Source: Homarus americanus
Lineage: Eukaryota > Arthropoda > Malacostraca > Decapoda > Nephropidae
DNA: 64,000 nucleotides
Direction of reading: 5' to 3'
NCBI RefSeq assembly: GCF_018991925.1
Contig: NW_024742580.1
Span: 382,164-446,163, forward strand
In this document: positions 33,271 to 44,049 of the stretch, one piece after another
How the letters are laid out: each line of letters begins with the position of its first letter
Position numbering within the stretch: the first letter of the stretch is position 1
The notes under the pieces: generated by a model
Seen by the model: the letters and a program-made list of their open reading frames with translations, nothing else
The model's database searches: none
What the model was told of the DNA's origin: nothing
Made by a program: the position numbers and the translations under genes

Positions 33271-33919
33271 ATGATGTTAAATTAGAAACAAAGACCAAGA
33301 GTTTGTTTCGTCTAAGTCAAAATGCAGAAAAATGAAATCATAGTAATTTAGGACAGAATATTAAGTGTTTCATTACATAAAGACTAACGTTCCAGTCAAC
33401 TCCGTTTATTTAAAGAATTTCCCATTAAATTTGTATTAAATATTATTAAATGTTATCACAGATCTTCCGAGTCCTGTCACCATAAAGTAAACAGATAGTG
33501 AGGTACATTAGACATAAGGAGTCATCACCCGTCAGCCATAACTCACTTATGGCTGAAGGTGTTTGGTCAGTTGAGATGAAACTGTCCACCGTGTGTCATT
33601 ACTGAGGAATAACTCAGGTCACTCAGTAGTCTACCACAGTCTTAGTTCAGTCTAGTTGTACAGAAACAATGTCTATAAATACACCATAAACTTGTGGCTG
33701 TAAAACTTTCATTCTGATTCACCAGAAAATTGAGGGAGTTTATCTTTGCAATGGGAAACTATAAAGTATTTACAGCCTCCATAGAAATACGACATTTCAC
33801 TGAGATCCTCATTTATTTTAAGAGTAAAATAACATAAAAAATCATAGCGTCAAGACATTTCATCAAGGAAAAGTTTCCGAAATCCAGAATTATATATTTT
33901 GGCGGCAGCAGTAAAGATT
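33271..33919. other. Unique AT-rich sequence, no gene seen
   Basis: Nothing recognised up to the CRE pair. Confidence 0.4.
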
Positions 33920-33955
33920 TGACGTCATAAAAGGTGACGTCAGGACGGATCAGAG
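33920..33955 (+). promoter_or_regulatory. Tandem CRE sites around a TATA-like box (candidate core promoter)
   Basis: Two perfect TGACGTCA palindromes (33920-33927 and 33935-33942) are 15 bp apart. Between them is CATAAAAGG (33926-33934), and TCAGAGT (33950-33956), an Inr-like motif, sits about 24 bp after the TATA-like start. CREB/ATF-family bZIP proteins bind TGACGTCA. No transcript or exon is evident downstream: the first ATG frame is only 11 codons. Confidence 0.35.
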
Positions 33956-34499
33956 TAAACATCGCCAGAGTGAAAATATAACACAGAGTTTTGGGGGAAA
34001 ATGTTTGTATATCGTGATGAGTTTATTTGGCTGTGAAATCGTAATAACAATTTCACTAAAATGGAACTATTTCTGGTGGCTCTCCTTCCTCCTGACGCTG
34101 CCAATGACCTAATTCCTTTAATATTTTGTTTCTGATGAATTTATGTTGTGAACTTGTGATGACTTTTGCCGATACGGTACGTGACGGCCTACGGTACGGT
34201 ACGTGACGGCCTACGGTACGTTACGTGGCGGCCAAATGTTCCACCACCGAAACGGAATACGAATCATATTTTTTTTTCCGACAATAATATAACAAGAAAT
34301 ATAACAGCAATATACATTATAGCAATATATTACTATAAGAAAAACTTTAGAGTAATTGTTTTGTTTTTTGTATAGATCTGATAAATGGTGGTAAAGAAAA
34401 GTTGAGGTAGAGAATTTGAGGTAAAAGCGTTAAGGAGGGTTTCATCACGCTGATCACTGTACCACTCAACTGAAGTATTTCCCTCATATATCTCCAAGT
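33956..34499. other. Unique sequence with a short GC-rich repeat
   Basis: GTACGTGACGGCCTACG repeats about three times at 34175-34232 (22-24 bp period). No gene. Confidence 0.5.
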
Positions 34500-34890
34500 C
34501 GAAATAACTTCCTCCTCCTCCTCCTTCTTCTTTTTCATTCCTCTTCTTCATCTTCTTCTTCTTCTTCTTTCTTTTACTTCCTCCTCCTTCTCCGTCTTCT
34601 TCTTCTTCTTCTTCTTCATTCTCTTACTTCCTCCTCCTCTTCTTCTTCCACTTAGTTCGTCCCCGCTTCCTCCTCGTCCTCCTCCTCCTCTACTTCTTCT
34701 TTTTCCGTCCTTCTCCTCCTCCTTCTCCTCTTCATCTCCTCTTCCTTCCGCCGCCTCCTCCTCTTCTTTTTCTGTCCCACTTCTCCTCTTCCCTCTCTTT
34801 TTCTTCCTTACTTCCGCCTCCCCTTTTTCCTCCCCTTCTCCTCTTTCCTCCGCCCCTCCCTCTCCTCCTCTTCTTACTTCCTCCTCCTCC

Positions 34891-34925
<35 letters not shown>

Positions 34926-34935
34926 CTCCTCCTCA
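34500..34935. repeat. (CTT/CCT)n polypyrimidine tract of about 435 bp
   Basis: Dense CTT, CTC and TCC triplets. The minus-strand 140-codon frame (34548-34970) is a Glu/Arg/Lys low-complexity product, not a gene. Confidence 0.95.
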
Positions 34936-35570
34936 TACAAAACTTGAGGAACCAAATCATTGGCTGACAATCATTCCGAACCTGAAGACCAACAACTCCT
35001 GATGGGGTTCCCGTTCATCCCTCGGTTACCTGAGTCTTCCTTCGTCAGATAGTTCCTGGTGAGTCTCTGAGGCGTGATTCACAACATAGGAGATAAGACT
35101 AATAATAATGGAGATAAACAGGAAAAAGAAATATAAGGAAGAGAAAGACACAATGTAAAACAACTGTAGTGGTTTATCTATAGGGAATTTATAGAGATAT
35201 GAGGCGTTGAAGTGTCAGGTGGGGCTTTTTGTTTTGTTTTAACCTTCCAAACACCCCAAGTCATCAAGACACTTCCACCCACCATCACTCCTACACGAGG
35301 TCGCCATTTAACCCGGAGGAAATAGTTTTGAACCCAAGTTGCTTGATCCTGGGTGTCAGGGACGAGATCTCAGCTGCATTATTCACCCTGAGTTATAGCC
35401 AAGAAAGTTTCCCGGCGTCTTCCACATATTTCATTAAAGGCTTCTGTAAGTCTGTGCTCTCAACTTCCTGTCCCAGCATCGATTTTTTTTTAGACATTTG
35501 TAAAGTTCAGTTGTTGCGGTAAAATGTAAAAGATAAAGAATAAAGGAAGTGGGAGACGAACAAGATTATG
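34936..35570. other. Unique sequence; SINE-like B-box remnant near 35325-35380
   Basis: Minus-strand GAGATCTCGTCCCTG...GGGTTCAAAAC resembles the tRNA-like relic at 30832-30905. A 97-codon plus frame (35229-35522) has no recognisable domain. Confidence 0.35.
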
Positions 35571-35760
35571 ATTGTATGAAGAAGAAGAAAAAAAAGTAGT
35601 AAAGACAAGACAAAAAACCAAGACAAGAAGAAGCATCGAAACGAAGAATAAGAAGAAACGAAGACAAAATAAAAAAAAAAAAAACAGAAACAAAAAATCG
35701 GAAAAGAAAAAGCGAAGAAAAGTAAAAGGAAAGACAAACAAGAAGTAAAAAAGAAAAAGA
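35571..35760. repeat. Purine (A/G)-rich tract
   Basis: Almost pure A and G (GAAGAA, AAGACAA). Phe/Leu-rich minus-strand frames are by-products. Confidence 0.85.
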
Positions 35761-36080
35761 ATTGTCCTATTTATACCAACGTGAAAACTCAGGTGTTGCT
35801 TCAGCTCACCTGCAGATTAAGCTTGTTAAAAATACACCTTATATAAATATACCCTCTCAAAATTAATCCTATGAAAATTCTTATTGTATACAGAAGCGAT
35901 ATTACTTTTTAACTCGGGAGATTGTGATACCTTAGCGAGATGTGTTCAAGGATTCTGGGAGGAGAGGAAATGAAGAGGAAATTAATGCATAGAGAGAATA
36001 GATTAGAAAGGGGAGAAAAGGGAGGTTGTCAGTTATGGTAGAGAGTAAGTAAGTGAAAGATGATTAGCAGGAGAAATTAT
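35761..36080. other. Unique sequence, no gene seen
   Basis: Nothing recognised. Confidence 0.4.
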
Positions 36081-36116
<36 letters not shown>

Positions 36117-36121
36117 CACAC
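36081..36121. repeat. (CA)n microsatellite
   Basis: CA run ending in CACT variants. Confidence 0.96.
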
Positions 36122-36204
36122 TCTACAAGTCACTGAACCACTGATAGCTGCCTCCACCCTCCCCCCTTCATCCCCCTAGTTTTGGTTCACTAGGTTCACT
36201 GTGT

Positions 36205-36270
36205 TTGAGACTCGAACCCTTGTGCTCGAGTTGCCTGATCGCCTGTGGAACCAACGAGCCTCGCCTGATA
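36205..36270 (-). other. tRNA-like SINE relic
   Basis: Minus strand carries B box GGGTTCGAGTCTC (from GAGACTCGAACCC at 36209-36221) preceded by GGCGATCAGGCAACTCGAG. Resembles the 22.1-kb pair. Box A is degenerate (TGGTTCCACAGG). Confidence 0.45.
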
Positions 36271-36381
36271 GGATTATAATCAGTTCAGAAGTGTGTAAAG
36301 AATCCTTCATCATCCTGTGACAGCAAAAAGTTGGTGTCTCCAAGTTTTTGTTTTCGCCAAAAAGTAACCAGCAGTATAATG

Positions 36382-36472
36382 CATGTATGTATGTATGTAT
36401 GTATGTATGTATGTATGTATGTATGTATGTATGTATGTATGTATGGAAGTATGTATGTATGTATGTATGTAT
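36382..36472. repeat. (GTAT)n tetranucleotide
   Basis: About 22 ATGT units with one GGAAG interruption. Confidence 0.98.
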
Positions 36473-37052
36473 TCGATAGAGAGACCCAGTGCTGTGGTTG
36501 TTCGTTTAGTTAACACAAGTTACCATTATATAGATCACGTATAAGTCAGGTTGTAAGGCAGTAACCTTATACAGTACAAATTATTTACTTTTAACAACCC
36601 TCACCACTCCCGTGAATATTTTGTTCTCTATCTAGCGGAATATCGTCCGGTAATACATCCGCTGTATACCAATTAGTCCGTTATTGAGAGGTTTTGTTTA
36701 TCTCTTGAAATACAGCCCAAATTGTTTGTTAACAGTATTTGTGTATAACAGGTTTAACCATTTACAGAGCGACAACAAATTGAATATTAATTGATACAGT
36801 GTAATAGCGTGATAGAGTTCATCCCGACTGTGGGTGTGTGTGGACACTGTTGACTCACTCAAACAGTCACGTTCATTTCTAAAACTTGCCTCCTCTTAGT
36901 TTCTTTCCGGTTATTGCATTTTCTTATATTATTATTTTACTATTATCATTACTATTCATCAAAATATTACGGACAGGTACTGTACATGTACTTAATTCGA
37001 AATTTTCATATATTAACAAGTAGAGTTCGTGACAGCTAGTTTGATACTTGTA
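36473..37052. other. Unique AT-rich sequence; weak AACGG-type remnants
   Basis: AGCGGAATATCGTCCG and TTAGTCCGTTATTGAGAGG at 36635-36700 faintly resemble the Tigger-like MITE interior, but no paired ends are visible. Confidence 0.35.
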
Positions 37053-37195
37053 CAGTCGGGGTCAAAAGTTCACTCCCATCCAAAATGAAGCAGTATCGAC
37101 CCCCAACTGAGATGCAACAGTCAGGGTAAGTCAGTTCAGAGACTCATTCCCGTGACTCAGTTTCACCACTGAGAGTGAACTTTTGTCCCCGAGTG
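37053..37195. mobile_element. Tc1/mariner-like MITE, 143 bp
   Basis: 23-bp terminal inverted repeats with three mismatches share CGGGG(T/A)CAAAAGTTCAC. The left end begins CAGT after a TA (37051-37052); the right end finishes CCCCGAGTG followed by CT, so the second TA copy has mutated. Internal sequence has a smaller nested inversion (AACTGAG / CTCAGTTT). Ends and TA target match the Tc1/mariner pattern. No transposase. Confidence 0.75.
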
Positions 37196-37756
37196 CTCCT
37201 GGTTACCCTACGATGGATGACCAAAAGTGACCTCCTCAGGCTGACACGGGACAAGGTCAGTTGTTGTCTTGGCTCGAGACGTCAAGTTACTCAGACGTGA
37301 AAGAAGGACTAGTCAGAAGTGAAAAGTGAAGGTAAAAGAGAAAGTAAAAATTATTATCGACTTTCTAAAACGTGAAATTTGTTGAGTCGTGGCACCGTAA
37401 ACTAAGGCCAACAGTTAACAACACGTCAATCACCCTCCTCAGTAAGTAAATAATGTATATTTTTTTTTCGGGGTTATCATTTGAAAAGTAACAAACCCCC
37501 AAGAGTGGTGAGGCAGTAACCAAGAGTCGACATCATCAGATGAGTCGACATCATCATTGGGGTAGGGTGACTGTGTGGTGAGGTAGCAAGATGACATCAC
37601 TGAAAGAGATCGTGAGGTAACCAAAGGACTCTAACATTGACCACCAACAACAATAACTTGACGGATCTCATCACCTCCCAACATCACTTAAACTGTAACG
37701 TGAATTAACATGACTGAGGTAAATATAACGCGTTGTATGTGTTATTTATATTGTGT
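37196..37756. other. Unique sequence, no gene seen
   Basis: Nothing recognised. Confidence 0.4.
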
Positions 37757-37801
37757 CAACCTAACCTAACCTAACCTAACCTTACCTAAAATAACCTAAC
37801 C
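37757..37801. repeat. Interstitial AACCT (TTAGG) tract
   Basis: CTAAC pentamers with two variants near the end. Confidence 0.9.
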
Positions 37802-37899
37802 ATTTAACTTGGCTTCAGTGTGAGGGCCTCATCTGTCAGGGAACATCAGGTTCTAACGTCCTCTCAGAGTATGACTTGGTTCTGATGGGTGTTGATACG

Positions 37900-38398
37900 T
37901 CTTGACCATTCAGTATAAGCGAGTCCTCCACACCATTCAGTATAAGCGAGTCCACCACACCATTCAGTATAAGCGAGTTCTCCACACCATTCAGTATAAG
38001 CGAGTTCTCCACACCATTCAGTATAAGCGAGTTCTCCACACCATTCAGTATAAGCGAGTCCTCCACACCATTCAGTATAAGCGAGTTCTCCACACCATTC
38101 AGTATAAGCGAGTCCTCCACACCATTCAGTATAAGCGAGTCCTCCACACCATTCAGTAAAAGCGAGTTCTCCACACCATTCAGTATAAGCGAACTCTCCA
38201 CACCATTCAGTATAAGCGAGTTCTCCACACCATTCAGTACAAGCGAGTCCTCCACACCATTCAGTATAAGCGAGCTCTCCTCACCATTCAGTATAAGCGA
38301 GTTCTCCTCACCATTCAGTATAAGCGAGTTCTCCACACCATTCAGTACAAGCGAGTTCTCCACACCATTCAGTACAAGCGAATTCTCCACACCATTCC
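37900..38398. repeat. 27-bp minisatellite, about 18 copies
   Basis: Units of ACCATTCAGTATAAGCGAG plus TTCTCCAC. The period is nine codons and neither strand's main frame has a stop: the minus frame (38423-37836) gives 195 codons of NGVENSLIL repeats. Variation is mostly T/C and A/C substitutions at a few unit positions. I treat the frame as repeat-derived. Confidence 0.97.
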
Positions 38399-38589
38399 AA
38401 AGCAGAATTCCTAAACTAACCATTTCTAGTCGTCTGGATATCGCTTCATTTCTCAGGGCAACATCCGCTCATAATGTCCTCCCAGATCCGTGAGTTAGGA
38501 GTGAGAGGCTTCAATATTTCTCAGTGATATTAGACATAAGCAAGGCATGTCTCTCAGTGGTGGAGGGTCGAGCCTGAGAGATACGTGCA

Positions 38590-38592
<3 letters not shown>
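38399..38592. other. Unique sequence
   Basis: Nothing recognised. Confidence 0.4.

Positions 38593-38620
<28 letters not shown>
38593..38620. repeat. (GT)n microsatellite
   Basis: Pure GT run. Confidence 0.96.
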
Positions 38621-38809
38621 CTCAACTTTTACTCTATATAACCGTAGTGAATTACGAATAGATTAGAAACAATTACTTGAGTTTTGAGAAAGGATGAAGT
38701 TTTAATGACTTCTTCAGGTTAAAAAAAGCAGAGAGATCACTAACTTTTTTAATTACTCTTTGGAAATTTGTATCTTTAGAGATTATCCATACCAGTATAC
38801 CACTAAATT

Positions 38810-38910
38810 TCGCGGGTCGTATCTTCTGCGAATTCGCGAGTCGTAATTATGAGTTCGCGGGTTGTATCCTCTATGAAGTCGCGAGTCGTATCCTCTGTGA
38901 GTTCGCGACA
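38810..38910. repeat. GCGAGTCGTATCCTC-type minisatellite
   Basis: About four units of TTCGCGAGTCGTATCCTCTG with variants. Confidence 0.8.
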
Positions 38911-38981
38911 GCTTCTACACCTTAAACAAGTTCCTGCTTAGATGGCCTGTACTTTCAGTCATCCTCCAACACTGAGTAGGT

Positions 38982-39165
38982 CATACCACCACCAACACCA
39001 TCACCAACACCACCACCACCAACACCACCACCAACACCACCACCACCAACACCACCACCAACACCACCACCACAAACACCACCACCAACACCACCACCAA
39101 CACCACCACCACTCTCACTACCACCACCACCACCGCCATCACCACCACCACCACTACCACACTCA
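38982..39165. repeat. (CACCAACAC)n / (CCA)n tract
   Basis: CCA triplets with regular AAC, giving a 9- to 18-bp rhythm. The His-rich 93-codon frame is a by-product. Confidence 0.96.
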
Positions 39166-39469
39166 CTCCTTACTGTCCTCCATTCGTGTTGTATCTAGTT
39201 TGTATTCCAAGCAAGACTTTTAAGTGCTGGGAATCACCTCTTCGCTAACTAAATTGAAACACGAGGTGAAGGTTGAAGAAGGAATTACACGCTACGTATG
39301 TTAAGAGTTTTTTTTAATTTTTTTAGGTTTCAAGTTGTGTGTGAGATAAAGTTTCTAACCTCAAGAAATCCTGGAGGAGTTTACTTAAGTTGAATATGAA
39401 GACGTAGGAAGACTATGAAAGAGTTATGAGCCAAATGAAGGATTGGGAAGTTGGGAAGATGTTTTTTTT

Positions 39470-39474
<5 letters not shown>
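39166..39474. other. Unique sequence
   Basis: Nothing recognised. Confidence 0.4.

Positions 39475-39531
<57 letters not shown>
39475..39531. repeat. (GT)n microsatellite
   Basis: GT run with GAG at both ends. Confidence 0.98.
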
Positions 39532-39533
<2 letters not shown>

Positions 39534-40034
39534 TGATTAACATTGCTGTATCAAAGAGTTAAACGCGACCAACAGCTACAAGATCATGGCAGCAGGGGTC
39601 TTTTTACCGACTGCAATGATCGTCTTCCTCCACTTGGTCCTGACATCAACACCCACCCTCGCCTTACACAGCCTCAGTGACTCTAATTGTTGAAGACGGG
39701 AGAAATCTTAGACGCCAACTACAACTGCCTCTTCCGACGTATAATTACATTGTCTTTCCTCCTTACAAGAGTCCCTGGTAAAATATCACTCATCAAAGTC
39801 CCATTCCTATCACGAGACATTTCAAAAACTCGTAACATTACTTAACTATTGACAATTATTAGTCTTACCGCTGACATGAAGACCATCTTAAAGTGAGATA
39901 TTGATGACTGAAGTGATCACTGTGAACGCTTCTTGGTAACGTTTTGGTCAGCCCAAGTAATGCATTATCTATCGTTTTCCTTCTCAATAACGACAATACT
40001 CGGTCTCGTATAATGGTACTTGTAGAGGCTAAAC

Positions 40035-40037
<3 letters not shown>
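39532..40037. other. Unique sequence, no gene seen
   Basis: No recognisable coding signal. Confidence 0.4.

Positions 40038-40076
<39 letters not shown>
40038..40076. repeat. (CA)n microsatellite
   Basis: CA run. Confidence 0.96.
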
Positions 40077-40078
<2 letters not shown>

Positions 40079-40169
40079 ATACTGTTCTGGATTGAGTCAA
40101 CACACAAACACCTGTTCAATATCTGGGCAACTTGAAAAAAGAGAATCACTTTAAGGTATTTCATTATAG

Positions 40170-40262
40170 TTTCTGCCCTGAGAAGATATTGGGAGTTGAG
40201 CTGAGAAGATATTGGGAGTTGAGCTGAGAAGATATTGAGATTCGAGCTGAGAAGATATTGAA
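40170..40262. repeat. 23-bp minisatellite, four copies
   Basis: GAGCTGAGAAGATATTGGGA plus GTT. Confidence 0.9.
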
Positions 40263-40367
40263 AGGTTAACATGCTCAAACATTTCTGAGATTCCTGTGTA
40301 ACGCTGAGAGTTGAACCTTATGAAGAGGTGAAGGGATAAACGATGATAAACCATGACTAACAACAAC

Positions 40368-40501
<134 letters not shown>

Positions 40502-40907
40502 CGAGTAAACGTATACACCTGTGATATACACCATAACATCATACACACCTGTAATATTCACCATACCATCATACACACCTGTAATAACCATGATCTTTAT
40601 GGACAGGAGAAGAACGTACCAATTCTCCAGGCTCGTTCGCTCACATTCGTTTCTGCAAGGCATTACTCTTTCTCCCACCATTTACCATTTCCTCTATATT
40701 CCTGGGATGATACCGTGTGTTTTGAGGCCCCCCCCCCAACACCGTCTCGCCTCTGCCTAAAACATCACGGACTAGTTTTCATCGCAAATATTGATGTTCC
40801 AATACTCCTGATCGTGTGGGCAGTGTATAGGACAAACTCTAATGTATTCGTAATCTCATCAAGAACCGGAGGCAGATACTTAACAGGTAACTAAGTCGTC
40901 ACATCTA

Positions 40908-41234
40908 ATGGTAAAAGAAAGTACTGTTCACGGACGGAGGAAAGGAAGGGTGTCTCTTATCTCAACGTCCTGGCAGCCTTTCCTGTGTTTTCTTGTTATA
41001 ACTGAAGCAGAACAAATAGTATCTCCCAAACGACGCACTTTTCCACGAGTCTCTAGTTCAGTATATCAGTGGCAGCGTAAACAGATTTTCTCCACAAAGA
41101 CCCGCCATTCATCCAAGAAACCTGTGTCGGGACTTCCATCAAAAGCTTCTTACTCGATTTCCTTGGATGATGGTGAGGGAAAAACTTCAGGGACTCCGGA
41201 ACAGCAGCAGAAGTTATCACACAAGTTACGCTGA
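40908..41234 (+). CDS. Hypothetical frame, 108 codons (weak)
   Basis: The longest ATG frame in the window whose translation is not obviously repeat-derived. It is basic and Ser/Lys/Arg/Gln-rich (ends TPEQQQKLSHKLR) with no signal peptide, membrane segment or motif I recognise. No promoter, Kozak context or splice evidence was established. A frame of this length is expected by chance in 64 kb, so most likely not a gene. Confidence 0.15.
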   Translation: MVKESTVHGRRKGRVSLISTSWQPFLCFLVITEAEQIVSPKRRTFPRVSSSVYQWQRKQIFSTKTRHSSKKPVSGLPSKASYSISLDDGEGKTSGTPEQQQKLSHKLR

Positions 41235-41344
41235 ATAGAAGAGACCGAGAGGGCTATAGATTAAGTAGGAGCTCAAGTCCCCCTCACTGGGATGTATCGC
41301 TGGCTGAGAGATATCGAACTCTGAGTAATATTGTTTGTCGGTCT

Positions 41345-41530
41345 TAGGGAACACAATGGCGGTGGTCCAATAGTGTGATAGTTGGCCATAGAGAACACAA
41401 TGGCGGTGGTTCAATAGTGTGATAGTTGGCCATAGGGAACACAATGGCGGTGGTTCAATAGTGTGATAGTTGGCCATAGGGAACACAATGGCGGTGGTTC
41501 AATAGTGTGATAGTTGGCCATAAGGAACAC
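41345..41530. repeat. 44-bp minisatellite, about four copies
   Basis: ACACAATGG recurs at 44-bp spacing (41351, 41395). The unit contains GGCGGTGGTTCAATAGTGTG and ATAGTTGGCCATA. Copies nearly identical. Confidence 0.96.
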
Positions 41531-42008
41531 AATATGAGTTCCATGTTTAAAGGATCAATTTAGTGGTTCAAAGTTGACACCATACTGTTTTTAAAGTCTA
41601 CATACGCACAGAATTCATTGATACGTCTATGGTACTGATGTCAAGTGAACCTATGAACCTCTCTAACCCAGGTAAATATTTCCACCTGAGGTCACATTAA
41701 AGGTTCACAGCTAACATGACACTCGTAGATTTGGGCCCCAGAGACATACCAATGCCTTCTCCTGTTAAGAGTCTCGTACCCATGGAATTATCTCTTGAAA
41801 AATATGGTCTAAAAGCGAGTTTGCTGTGGTTTTTCTCCCTCAAGCTAAGTGTTGCTGTATGGTGTTGTTTTCTTTGTGTGTTGTAGAGCGCTGAGGTGTT
41901 TCTATGTTAGTACCTGATGATGTTGTGTTTCTTATGCTGAACGAAAGGAAATAATGCTGTGTTCTTGAATGCTGGATGTTGTGGTTTTTAAGAATGCTGT
42001 TCAATGTC
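41531..42008. other. Unique sequence, no gene seen
   Basis: Nothing recognised. Confidence 0.4.
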
Positions 42009-42034
42009 TTTTTTTTTTACGGGGGGGGGGGGGG
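42009..42034. repeat. T10 and G14 homopolymers
   Basis: TTTTTTTTTTAC followed by a run of 14 G. Confidence 0.95.
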
Positions 42035-42084
42035 AGCGAAGCGTTACTCTATTATTAATGCTGTTTTGTTTATTTACGTCGCTC

Positions 42085-42305
42085 CACCAGCCTCAGTCCT
42101 GCCACTACCACCACACCAAGATACGCCACCACCATCAACATCCATCCTCTACCACCAGCATCACCACTATCTACTACTACCACCACTACCACCCAGCACT
42201 AGAAGTATCACCACTAACTACTACTACTACCACCACCCTCCCCAAACCACCACCACCACCAATACTACCACAATCTACCAACACCACTACCACCATCCAG
42301 ACCAG
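42085..42305. repeat. CCA/CTA triplet-rich tract
   Basis: CCACCACTAC-type low-complexity DNA. Confidence 0.88.
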
Positions 42306-42481
42306 GTCCCCTACGCCAAAAGCTGTACTCGATAATTTCACCAAACTTGAGACAACTTCTGTTAGACCGTGACCAACATTGTCACAACGACCAGCGAGAA
42401 AATTGTCACAGTTCTTAAAATACTTTCCTGTTGTTGTCGAGTTTTGGAGACGAATTGGAAAGGTTCGTTTTGATATTTCAG

Positions 42482-42483
<2 letters not shown>

Positions 42484-42532
<49 letters not shown>
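42484..42532. repeat. (GT)n microsatellite
   Basis: GT run in inverted orientation to the CA run at 42629-42682. Confidence 0.98.
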
Positions 42533-42535
<3 letters not shown>

Positions 42536-42624
42536 CTGTATGCATGTCTGTATTTTATTACATGATCGGGATATAACAAATAATAATTTCGAAATCGCTT
42601 CTTGCATTTAGATAAAAGAAGTAA

Positions 42625-42628
<4 letters not shown>

Positions 42629-42682
<54 letters not shown>
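42629..42682. repeat. (CA)n microsatellite
   Basis: Pure CA run. Confidence 0.98.
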
Positions 42683-42686
<4 letters not shown>

Positions 42687-42869
42687 ACTCTAGTGTGACA
42701 CCTTAAAGTCGTGGCACTCAGGTCATGGCAATTAAGTCGTGACTGGTCAAGAAAAAGTTGGCACGACTCCCCCGGTAAGGCTGAGGCTCCTGACCCAACA
42801 ATGAGGCACCGGTAAAAAGACTCCAATGTTCAGTTTAGTTAAGAGTCTATAGTGTGATGGTTCATTTGT

Positions 42870-42928
42870 CCTAACCTAACCTAACCTAACCTAACCAAAC
42901 AAAACCTATCCTCACCTAACCTAACCTT
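42870..42928. repeat. Interstitial AACCT (TTAGG) tract
   Basis: CTAAC pentamers, degenerate after 42895. Confidence 0.9.
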
Positions 42929-42966
42929 CCCAACTAATCTATCTTTTAACCAATAAATGACCGGAA

Positions 42967-43020
42967 CATACATACATATATACATACATACATACATGCA
43001 TACATACATACATACATACA
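42967..43020. repeat. (CATA)n tetranucleotide
   Basis: CATA run with ATG and TATA variants. Confidence 0.97.
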
Positions 43021-43344
43021 CTCAGGACTCCCAACACCAGCCAGATAACACACTCAGAATAAACTCCATCTCCGTGTTGACTTAAATGGTAATAGCGAGT
43101 GGAGTGAGGGAGAACAGGCCATCTAGCACGACAGCGTTGCAGGGGAATGCGAATCGACGTATCAATTTGACTCAGACTGCTTCCAATACCGACGACATCA
43201 GAGTTTACCGAGTCGACCACTTTGATCAGTCGTTTGAAATAAATCCACCTGAACGAACGGTTAATCATTCACTTAGGTCACTTCTGAACCATTGGGCGAT
43301 GGAACCTGGAGCAGATATATTTCACCGAGTCAGGGTATATAGCT
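43021..43344. other. Unique, relatively GC-balanced sequence; overlapping small frames
   Basis: Plus (43086-43352, 88 codons) and minus (43268-42939) frames overlap with non-repetitive translations. Not recognised; possibly chance. Confidence 0.25.
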
Positions 43345-43409
43345 GTAGGTAGGTAGGTAGGTAGGTAGGCAGGTAGGTAGGTAGGTAGGTAGGTAGGTAG
43401 GTAGGTAGG
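43345..43409. repeat. (GTAG)n tetranucleotide
   Basis: About 16 GTAG units with one GCAG. Confidence 0.98.
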
Positions 43410-44049
43410 GTGGATGTAGCTGGGACCCCGTGAGTAAAGGTCAAAGTTCAGACATCACTGATTAAAAAGATAACCAGACTAAAGACTATCAATGAACCAT
43501 AACTAAAATGCTTTCGTTCGACTTTATTTTCACTTATCTATCGTGAATTAATTTTTACTGCCATGTGAGTAATATATTTCACAACTCATAATATTTCATA
43601 TAATTTCACTTCTCATATGGTAATAATAATATACAATAACCTCAACTATCACAAGACACTACATACGATCAGACTCCACTACAAACAATAGATTCTTCAA
43701 TTAGCTAATCTTCCAATCATTCCTGTCTCTTAGACAGCTACCCTTCCTCTCCCTTCATCCAAATAACACTGAGTTTATCCCTTTTATTTACAATTATTAT
43801 ATGTCCGAAAACCTCTATCTGCCACCTACCTTAGTCTCATTTCGATCCTAAAGCACAACCTGAAATAGAATCTGGTGATGTAGTAGTCGTACTCAATCCC
43901 TTTCGTATCCTTTAGTGGAATTAAAACAAGTACCTGGTGTGAAGCGACTCCTTGTAAGTCTTCAACACATCTGGGAAGAAGGAAGAAATATTGAGCAAAA
44001 TTCGTAAACTATTTCAATGTTATATTTGGGTTCCTTGGTTGATGACTAA
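43410..44049. other. Unique AT-rich sequence, no gene seen
   Basis: Nothing recognised. Confidence 0.4.

Noticed and set aside
34548..34970. Glu/Arg/Lys-rich minus-strand frame of 140 codons
   Set aside because: Low-complexity product of a CTT/CCT tract, not a nuclear acidic protein gene.
36635..36770. Second Tigger-like MITE
   Set aside because: AGCGGA and TCCGTT motifs are present, but I could not find paired ends or TA duplications.
41800..41960. Possible repeat of 8925-9010
   Set aside because: Both have TGTGTTGT(A/G)(A/G)AGCGCTG(A/C)G and G/T-rich surroundings, but similarity does not extend and could be compositional.
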